Virus record (IMG/VR): IMGVR_UViG_3300047550_001190
Coordinates: 1 to 37,750 of that record
Strand: one strand, 5' to 3'
Origin: a virus
Length of the DNA: 37,750 nt
In this document: piece after piece, positions 32,351 through 37,750 of the stretch
Numbering within the stretch: position 1 is the first letter of the stretch
How the letters are laid out: each line of letters begins with the position of its first letter
Program-made: the position numbers and the translations under genes
The notes under the pieces: model-generated
The model's input: the letters and a program-made list of their open reading frames with translations, nothing else
Told to the model about the DNA's origin: nothing
Database searches by the model: none

Positions 32351-33511
32351 TTATATTTTGTTGAGCTCTTTGTCTGTGAGTTTTGTTATATTAGTTTTGA
32401 GTTTATTAACAAAACCACTACTTCTCAAAAGTTTAAAAACAATATTTTCTATACTAAATTCTCCTCCTGAGCTAAGGCCAGTTTCACGCATATCATACAA
32501 ACGTTTGACCATAGCTTTGAGTTTTTCAAGATTTTGATCATCTACAGCTTTATTGATCTTTGATACTAAATCTTTATATTTTGTTTTTACAGTTTCTGTG
32601 TCAATTTGTGGAGCTTCATATTTTGGTTTTTTTATCCATTTATTGTTTAATACACTGTAGGATGCTTGACTTCTGGTTTCATGTCCAACATCTTGAATGT
32701 AAACTTCTACTGGATGGTTGTTTATTTTTATATCATGTTTGTCATTCCATTGACTTTTATATCCATCTACCAGTTTTTGAACCAGATCTTTATTTTCGTC
32801 AATTTTTGAAAAATCAATTGCTATATGTAAATCTATATCGCTAGTTGGTGTCCAGTTATAACCGGCGGTGCTTCCAAGGAACAATATGTCTTCAATTGGA
32901 GCAGTAAGATCTGTGCTTTTGTAGAATGTTGTAGCAATATTTAACAAACGATCCAATACGTCTGGTTTAATGGCGTCGCCGTCCCATATGTCAGGGCAAA
33001 GTATACTGTTGTAAATTCTAAATGATTGTTTTACCCCAAGTAATTCCTTTAACTTGTTGATGGTATCTGTTGCGTCGGTATGTAATATTCCAATACCACC
33101 AGCATTTACAAATTCCTCAATATTGTCTTTTCGGTCATCAATTAATATTGCGTTTGGACTTGCAAATTTAGCCTTATCTTCTCTGTGTGGAACCAGATTC
33201 TGTTTAAATGTAACGTTGTGATCTGTTAACCATTTTTCTTTGCCTTGTTTACACTCTGGATCCGTTGCATGACTTAATATTTCAGTGGGAAACTCTTTGA
33301 TAAAATTATAGAGTATTTTACCATCACTCATCCACGGCATTGTAGCATAAAAATTTGGACTATGACTTTTTACTAAATTATAACGTTGTTCTTTGCCATA
33401 TTCAGCTTCATATGTTTCAACTGGAACACCGAATGTTTTTTCAAACTGTTTTTCCCAGTCCGTTAAAACGCCGTCCATGTCAACGTAAATTTTGTATTTT
33501 GATTCTACCAT
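32351..33511 (-). CDS. HAD phosphatase-nucleotidyltransferase fusion
   Basis: A 386-aa two-domain enzyme. Residues 1-160 are a HAD-superfamily phosphatase: nucleophile motif VDMDGVLTDW (D11, D13), a Ser after the second strand (ILSHATD), a Lys in the following helix and ILIDDRKDN (D125-D126). It resembles 5'(3')-deoxyribonucleotidases. Residues about 165-300 are a Pol-beta-type nucleotidyltransferase: FLGSTAGYNWTPTSDIDLHI with G213-S214 and D225/D227, and a third acidic residue probably in HPVEVYIQD. The last 90 residues are helical. Both active sites look intact. Possible roles are nucleotide or RNA-end repair, or modification of a host RNA or protein. It sits between gp19 and small late genes; TATTTATT lies four bases before its ATG. 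Confidence 0.8.
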   Translation of the reverse strand: MVESKYKIYVDMDGVLTDWEKQFEKTFGVPVETYEAEYGKEQRYNLVKSHSPNFYATMPWMSDGKILYNFIKEFPTEILSHATDPECKQGKEKWLTDHNVTFKQNLVPHREDKAKFASPNAILIDDRKDNIEEFVNAGGIGILHTDATDTINKLKELLGVKQSFRIYNSILCPDIWDGDAIKPDVLDRLLNIATTFYKSTDLTAPIEDILFLGSTAGYNWTPTSDIDLHIAIDFSKIDENKDLVQKLVDGYKSQWNDKHDIKINNHPVEVYIQDVGHETRSQASYSVLNNKWIKKPKYEAPQIDTETVKTKYKDLVSKINKAVDDQNLEKLKAMVKRLYDMRETGLSSGGEFSIENIVFKLLRSSGFVNKLKTNITKLTDKELNKI

Positions 33512-33515
33512 TTAT

Positions 33516-33523
33516 AATAAATA
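33516..33523 (-). promoter_or_regulatory. TATTTATT motif, 4 nt before the HAD-NTase gene
   Basis: Coding-strand ATATTTATTATAA-ATG, overlapping the region right after the upstream stop. Confidence 0.5.
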
Positions 33524-33525
33524 TT

Positions 33526-33861
33526 CTACTTTTTAAGAAATAAACGGTATATTACTCTTCCAAGTTCAGCGCTAAACTTTCTGACTTTATACTCTGGTAA
33601 ATCCCAAAAGAAAGCATGTGTAACCTCTTCGATTAATACATTTAACTTTCTACGAGATAGTAAATGATCACCAATTTCAATACGTGAGTTTTTTAAATTG
33701 GGATTATAACAATATCCATCAGCGGTCGTCAAAGACTTAAAATGTATCGGAATAACTTGTTTTAAGTAAGTTTCTATGCTGAGCTGCTTACTTTTATCTA
33801 ATTTTAAGCTGCTGCGCTTGATAGTGCTGCGCTTTTTGCGCTTATTTAATTTTGCATTCAT
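33526..33861 (-). CDS. Small basic protein with degenerate HExxH-like motif
   Basis: A 111-aa protein. The first 30 residues are very basic (KLNKRKKRSTIKRSSLKLDK). The C-terminal half reads KLNVLIEEVTHAFFWDLPEY, then a helix (VRKFSAELGRVIYRLF). This resembles small phage proteins with HExxH-type 'LIHEVxHAxFWDL' motifs, but the first His is Glu here (EEVTH), so a metal-dependent peptidase activity is doubtful. It may be a pseudo-enzyme or a structural homologue. Repeated AAGCGCAGC units encode part of the basic N-terminus and recur in the gap upstream. Confidence 0.6.
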   Translation of the reverse strand: MNAKLNKRKKRSTIKRSSLKLDKSKQLSIETYLKQVIPIHFKSLTTADGYCYNPNLKNSRIEIGDHLLSRRKLNVLIEEVTHAFFWDLPEYKVRKFSAELGRVIYRLFLKK

Positions 33862-33899
33862 AATTTATAAGCATATAAACAGCAAGGCTTGCTGCGCTT
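33811..33899. repeat. Four short GCTGCGCTT-type repeats
   Basis: GCTGCGCTT occurs at 33811, 33826 and 33891, with a shorter TTGCGCTT at 33836. They are GC-rich islands in an AT-rich stretch covering the start of the 111-aa gene and the gap before it. Confidence 0.6.
33871..33894 (-). terminator. Weak terminator-like hairpin
   Basis: Near-perfect palindrome CAGCAAGGCTTGCTG at 33880-33894, followed on the minus strand by TTTATATGC, in the gap after the 61-aa gene. The T run is poor. Confidence 0.35.
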
Positions 33900-33904
33900 A
33901 TACT

Positions 33905-34090
33905 TTATATATTCAGAATGTCAACAAATTTTAAACTTATACCAACAGAAATATCCAATTTTATTTTATCAGATTGATATATTTTGCTGAATAAATCTAA
34001 AAAGTCCTCTTCAATTAAAGGCTTTTCTGGCGGCTCAATAAGCGAGTCGTAGTATACAGAATCATCATACGGCTCAAATCTAACTTTCAC
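33905..34090 (-). CDS. Small acidic protein, 61 aa, GTG start
   Basis: A short acidic protein (begins MKVRFEPYDDSVYYDSLIEP, ends LKFVDILNI), function unknown. The start codon is GTG at 34090; an ATG two bases upstream is immediately followed by a stop and cannot be used. The TATTTATA motif lies exactly four bases before this GTG, the same spacing as at three other genes, which supports both the motif and this start. It lies in the run of small late genes between the fibre-like and HAD-NTase genes. Confidence 0.6.
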   Translation of the reverse strand: MKVRFEPYDDSVYYDSLIEPPEKPLIEEDFLDLFSKIYQSDKIKLDISVGISLKFVDILNI

Positions 34091-34094
34091 ATAA

Positions 34095-34102
34095 TATAAA
34101 TA
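34095..34102 (-). promoter_or_regulatory. TATTTATA motif, 4 nt before the 61-aa gene
   Basis: Coding-strand CATATTTATATTAT-GTG. With 4 nt spacing, a -10 role implies a leaderless GTG-start message. Confidence 0.5.
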
Positions 34103-34108
34103 TGTGAA

Positions 34109-34390
34109 TTATTTAGCAGCAGGCTTAAAAGTTCCGTCTTTTATATTAAGAGTTCCATCGCCATATTTTTGACTCAAGTCTTGAAGAATCTGTTGTTCTT
34201 CTTTTTGAATTTCAGACCACGATTCAAAAATCTTTTTACGAATTTCTTCAACATCTTGCAACTGTTGAGTCAAATCGACTTTGGCAAGTTCATTTTGACC
34301 AAGTTCAAATATTTTTTGTTGATATTTGCCTTGAAGTTGCGCAATTTGTTGCATTTCTGCATCTGTAAATTTTATAACATTATCACTCAT
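34109..34390 (-). CDS. Small coiled-coil protein, 93 aa
   Basis: Start corrected to ATG at 34390; the frame is open eight codons further, but only with a TTG. The protein (MSDNVIKFTDAEMQQIAQLQ and on) is almost entirely helical with Gln/Glu/Lys heptads and ends KYGDGTLNIKDGTFKPAAK. The 'KYG-G-L-I-DGTF.P' tail recalls small conserved proteins in T4-like marine phages, function unknown to me. The C-terminal strand pair may dock the helix to another virion protein. No TATTTAT motif is present before it. Confidence 0.65.
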   Translation of the reverse strand: MSDNVIKFTDAEMQQIAQLQGKYQQKIFELGQNELAKVDLTQQLQDVEEIRKKIFESWSEIQKEEQQILQDLSQKYGDGTLNIKDGTFKPAAK

Positions 34391-34426
34391 ATACAATATA
34401 TACTGTCGATCCAACTATTGCCTTTT

Positions 34427-35977
34427 TTATATTGTTTTATCAATTATAGTTTGTAGCTTATCGACATCTTTACGTTCAGCATTAATCATATAATAAAAAT
34501 CATATGATTCTTTATTAAATAACTTTTTAAACAATCCAACTTTGCGATCAACATTGATGTATACTTTGTTGTCTTTAATTTTTTCAACATAATACACATC
34601 AGGTCTACCAATTGGAGTAATGTGAATAGAAATAGAATTTTCATCAACCAACCATGGCCAATAATCTGGCAAATCTATACAAAGACTATTTGATCTACCA
34701 CGAACAAATACACCGTGTTCTGGACCTTCCAACGAAGCATGAACCAATCGTTTGGTCTCGTCTTTTTGGTGATCAATTACGAATGATTTTGTAGTAGCGG
34801 CAAACGACCCATTAACCTCTAAATTAAATTGTGGATCATCCTTGTTTATACCAACTCTACTACCCGTTACATATAAAACATTTGTTCCGTCTACTTTACT
34901 TACAACCCTAAATGGAGCTGATGAACCACTTGCAATAATTTGACGTTCAACGAGGATGTCACGTCCTACTGTTATATCATTCTCAGCAACAACATTGTTA
35001 TTAGCATGAATATCAAGAGAAGTAAGCAAATCACTTACTACGACAGTTCCAGCCATTAAATTGCCAACATCAGCATTACTAGCACTTAAACTACCACTCA
35101 GAACCAATCCAGAACTTTTATCTTCCCACACTCCGTCAACAGCATTGTAAACCAAAAATGCACCGTTTGATGGAGAAGCACTACTACTAATGTTGCTAAT
35201 TTCATCAATTGTGACTGGTTGTTTAAGATCAACAAATATACCACCATCAAATGTATCAACAACGGTTATATATCCAATTTTAACAACATCTCTAGGAGCA
35301 GATGGTTTGATATTTGTAAATGAACCAGAAACAGATGGACTTAAATATAAAACATCACCAGCACTAAAACCTGTGTTGGTATTAAGACCTTCAAGATACC
35401 CAGTTATTAATATATTACCAACAGATCCATTGAGTATAGAAACATCAGATACAACACCTAAAACATCACTGGTAACAGTTGAACCCGGCGTATGTATCTT
35501 TGATACAGCAAGATCTACTACCAATTCTCCAGACAAGTTACTTCCAATTACTTGAACTACTTGACCCCTCAACAAACTAAATCCAGCACCATTTTGAACC
35601 TTAACTAATGAAGGATTTGGACCATCACTGCCATTTAAAGCGTAAGAAGCAGTAAGTGAAGTAAGAGCATAACTACTTGTCCCCAATAATGAACCAGTAA
35701 ATGATCCACTAATACGGTCAGTTACAAACAAACTACCTGTTATAACCGCGCTACCACTGAAGGGAAACCCCGAACCGCCAGTGCCACCATTAGAAGCATA
35801 AGAAGCACTTAATGCATATGATGCGGATGTAATAACTAAAGATGATGAAGGAATTACAACTGGTAATTTATTCTCGTCAAAAGCTAACAAAGAAGCGGTC
35901 TGTGGACGAATAATTTGTTCAACAAATGAACTACCACTTCTTCTACTTAATAATAAATCCTTTTCGAGAAAAATCAT
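34427..35977 (-). CDS. Tail fibre / virion appendage protein
   Basis: A 516-aa protein. The N-terminal 130 residues carry repeated S-x-S-Y-A-L units (SASYALSASYAS, SSYALTSLTASYAL), typical of trimeric beta-structured fibres. The middle (about 130-380) is Ser/Gly/Val-rich with VLYLSPSVSGSF and IIASGSSAPFRVVSK. The C-terminal 140 residues begin KSFVIDHQKDETKRLVHASL with EGPEHGVFVRGR, a domain I know from the ends of several marine phage and algal virus fibres. It probably binds a host surface component or forms baseplate-associated spikes. The protein lies two genes from neck-like proteins; TATTTATA is 12 nt before its ATG. Confidence 0.7.
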   Translation of the reverse strand: MIFLEKDLLLSRRSGSSFVEQIIRPQTASLLAFDENKLPVVIPSSSLVITSASYALSASYASNGGTGGSGFPFSGSAVITGSLFVTDRISGSFTGSLLGTSSYALTSLTASYALNGSDGPNPSLVKVQNGAGFSLLRGQVVQVIGSNLSGELVVDLAVSKIHTPGSTVTSDVLGVVSDVSILNGSVGNILITGYLEGLNTNTGFSAGDVLYLSPSVSGSFTNIKPSAPRDVVKIGYITVVDTFDGGIFVDLKQPVTIDEISNISSSASPSNGAFLVYNAVDGVWEDKSSGLVLSGSLSASNADVGNLMAGTVVVSDLLTSLDIHANNNVVAENDITVGRDILVERQIIASGSSAPFRVVSKVDGTNVLYVTGSRVGINKDDPQFNLEVNGSFAATTKSFVIDHQKDETKRLVHASLEGPEHGVFVRGRSNSLCIDLPDYWPWLVDENSISIHITPIGRPDVYYVEKIKDNKVYINVDRKVGLFKKLFNKESYDFYYMINAERKDVDKLQTIIDKTI

Positions 35978-35989
35978 ACTTTAGTCTAT

Positions 35990-35997
35990 TATAAATA
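35990..35997 (-). promoter_or_regulatory. TATTTATA motif, 12 nt before the fibre gene
   Basis: Coding-strand CCATATTTATAATAG in the gap between the 478-aa gene stop and the fibre ATG. Confidence 0.5.
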
Positions 35998-36020
35998 TGG
36001 ACAATGATCAATATATTCAA

Positions 36021-37457
36021 TTAAAATGTTTCATCGACCATTGCTATTGGCACTCTTCTCCATTCTTTGTTTGAATATATGTAAAAATAGTTACCATCGT
36101 AGCTCATCCATCCATCTTCACCATAGTCAGTAGATTTGTATGGAACTTGATAATAATACTTCTCTGGAAACCTTTGAAATACTCTAAAAGCAGTGTTAAT
36201 TGGTCGAGTTTGGGTGGTATATACAGGGTCACCATTACAGTCATATCCACTAATATATGCACCTGAATTTGGGTCAAAATCAAATGATGCTATAGCTCTA
36301 CGTGTCCAACCAAGTGGTGATCTGTATACATAAAAATAATCACTATCATATGACAACCATCCATTTTGACCATAATCGGATGTAGAAGTTGGCGTAGGAT
36401 GAAATAATGTTTTTTCAACTTTATTTTTTGCAGTAACCCCAAGATCATTCGGTATAGTTTTTTGTTCAGATACGTATTTGACACCAATATTTTTTAAATA
36501 AGCATATGGATTTGTTGATTTTGAAGCAGACTCAACATCAAACATCTCAACCGCATTAACAACTTTATCATCAACAACAACTTTTCTGACAGTAAATGAT
36601 TTTTGAGTTGTTGATTTAACACCATCAATTGTTTTTGGTAGAAGATAAGCATTTACCACCAGATTAAAAGTAGTTTTTACATTTCGATCTTCACCGCTGC
36701 CTAATTCAACCGTATTAGTATAATCGTCTACTTTTGTTCTAAATCTGAAATCACCCACACCCCAATAATCGTGTGTAGAAAAATTAATTTTTTCCAATAA
36801 TTTATTATTTTGATCAACATAGTCTGTCCACAAAATACATTCATATGTTATGGTGACGTGATCAGGTAAGGTTACATTGTAAATTTGTTTGGTTGGTTTG
36901 TTTTTAAATGGATTATTTGAGTTAAGTATATTAAATTTATCATACTTATTTTTTTGATCAAACTGGGCAACTACTTGATATGACAAATATCTATTTAAAG
37001 TCATTAAATCTTTATTGTTACTAACTGTTGCTCGTTTGATCAAAATAGCAGGCAACAATATCTTACCTTGATTGTCACGTAAATACCCATCACGTTTCAC
37101 CGCTTTCCAACGTTCTGGGCTAGCATAAAGAACAGGAACAGTAACCAAAGAACCGTTATCCATCACAGATAACTGTATTCTTTGAGTCATATGATTTATT
37201 ATTGTAGTATCAACATCAATTAACGTGACTGAAAAATTCTCAGTCTTGTCCATATCACGTCTAATTGCATTTTCTTTATGATATGGGCCCACCAATGGAA
37301 TAGGAGTTTGTTGGTCTGTAACAAATCCAGTGTCCTCGTTTTGAACAAAAGGCTTGATAACGTCAGACAGATTTGAATTGTTCTGTTTGACGTTTGGAGC
37401 AGGGTTAATACCAAGTCCATCTTGACTTTTACCAGTTGGATTGCCTTTCCATGCCAT
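36021..37457 (-). CDS. Virion protein with repeated C-terminal domain, 478 aa
   Basis: A probable neck or tail-collar virion protein. The N-terminal 60 residues are polar and likely extended; residues about 65-290 are beta-rich (FSVTLIDVDTTIINHMTQRI, then a Lys/Tyr-rich segment with TYECILWTDYVDQNNKLLEK). The C-terminus has two copies of a roughly 30-residue unit: SDYGQNGWLSYDSDYFYVYR and TDYGEDGWMSYDGNYFYIYS, each followed by a W-x-R-x-x-I motif. Such aromatic GW-S-YD-YFY units recur in marine phage virion proteins and may bind carbohydrate or pack on the particle. It follows the partial neck-like gene with a three-base gap. Confidence 0.65.
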   Translation of the reverse strand: MAWKGNPTGKSQDGLGINPAPNVKQNNSNLSDVIKPFVQNEDTGFVTDQQTPIPLVGPYHKENAIRRDMDKTENFSVTLIDVDTTIINHMTQRIQLSVMDNGSLVTVPVLYASPERWKAVKRDGYLRDNQGKILLPAILIKRATVSNNKDLMTLNRYLSYQVVAQFDQKNKYDKFNILNSNNPFKNKPTKQIYNVTLPDHVTITYECILWTDYVDQNNKLLEKINFSTHDYWGVGDFRFRTKVDDYTNTVELGSGEDRNVKTTFNLVVNAYLLPKTIDGVKSTTQKSFTVRKVVVDDKVVNAVEMFDVESASKSTNPYAYLKNIGVKYVSEQKTIPNDLGVTAKNKVEKTLFHPTPTSTSDYGQNGWLSYDSDYFYVYRSPLGWTRRAIASFDFDPNSGAYISGYDCNGDPVYTTQTRPINTAFRVFQRFPEKYYYQVPYKSTDYGEDGWMSYDGNYFYIYSNKEWRRVPIAMVDETF

Positions 37458-37460
37458 AAA

Positions 37461-37748
37461 TTATGTCTGCCTTTCTACAACATTAAGCTTACTTAATCTG
37501 CTGTAATGAGTATTACAGATAAAGCTCCAAGACTTGTCTGGATGACCACCTAAAAATTGTTCTTGAACCACATTATCAATTTCGTAAAAACGTTCATTGT
37601 ATAACAAAATATCCCCAATTTCTGGGAAAAATCCAGTAATAATACAGTCACGTTCACGAAACTTATAGACTACAGACTGATTACGATCTGGACCAAATCC
37701 TTGATTATCATCACCCGTAATATCTTCACGTTGAATCAACGCGGTCAT
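37461..37748 (-). CDS. Neck protein gp14-like, probably partial
   Basis: At least 95 aa, with the frame reaching within two bases of the right edge. The ATG at 37748 may be internal, so treat the 5' end as unknown. The C-terminal part, FPEIGDILLYNERFYEIDNV followed by VQEQFLGGHPDKSWSF, resembles the end of T4-like neck proteins of the gp13/gp14 type, which have a 'GD-L-Y....-FEI..V..E..F...G....-W.F' pattern. These proteins complete DNA-filled heads and join them to tails. The position at the upstream end of the tail module fits. Confidence 0.45.
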   Translation of the reverse strand: MTALIQREDITGDDNQGFGPDRNQSVVYKFRERDCIITGFFPEIGDILLYNERFYEIDNVVQEQFLGGHPDKSWSFICNTHYSRLSKLNVVERQT

Positions 37749-37750
37749 GT

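Noticed and set aside
1-37750. tRNA genes, transposons or integrases
   Set aside because: I saw no cloverleaf-like segments, transposase or integrase motifs while reading; a tRNA scan was not possible.

Overview
The window is a contiguous piece of an AT-rich, T4-like contractile-tailed phage (myovirus) genome. All genes but one small candidate lie on the minus strand, so transcription runs right to left. Evidence for a T4 relative: a gp19-type tail tube protein, a 301-aa gp32-type single-stranded DNA-binding protein, a RecA/UvsX recombinase, a DnaB/gp41-type helicase, a flap exonuclease, NrdA/NrdB, and a probable gp62-type clamp-loader fragment at the left edge. Unlike T4, its DNA polymerase candidate is a compact family A (PolA-like) protein, a trait I associate with distant T4 relatives such as Rhodothermus phage RM378. 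The host cannot be named. Several promoters look like bacterial sigma70 promoters and only some genes have a Shine-Dalgarno sequence.

Layout from right to left, which is the direction of transcription. (1) 37.75-17 kb, virion and tail module: neck-like fragment, virion protein with a repeated C-terminal domain, fibre-like protein, small proteins, a HAD phosphatase-nucleotidyltransferase fusion, gp19 tail tube, an HxGH nucleotidylyltransferase, a tail assembly chaperone with a probable programmed frameshift, tape measure, large baseplate proteins, then the PolA-like polymerase and two further proteins. (2) 17-8.6 kb, DNA metabolism: SSB, RecA, 5'-3' exonuclease, replicative helicase, NrdA, NrdB. 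(3) 8.6-7.1 kb, small proteins: a lysine-rich protein, a coiled-coil protein with a C-terminal membrane segment (holin-like), and a secreted valine-rich protein. (4) 7.1-0 kb, early-type genes: a MoxR/CobS-like AAA+ ATPase with a vWA/HEGSH partner, a small winged-helix-like protein, a DUF4338 (DruA-related) protein, UV damage endonuclease UvsE, two small proteins and the start of a gp62-like gene.

Two regulatory signatures stand out. Early-type genes are preceded by TTGACW-like -35 boxes, 16-17 bp spacers and (mostly extended) -10 boxes, often with almost no leader. Thirteen intergenic sites, nearly all just ahead of a gene, carry TATTTATW on the coding strand. This is the reverse complement of the T4 late promoter TATAAATA, and in several cases lies only 3-4 nt from the start codon.

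The strongest hidden element is an 80-codon open frame without a start codon between the chaperone and tape measure genes (29875-30117). A +1 or -2 slip on a T7 run would join it to the chaperone, giving a lambda G/GT-like arrangement not seen by ordinary ORF calling.
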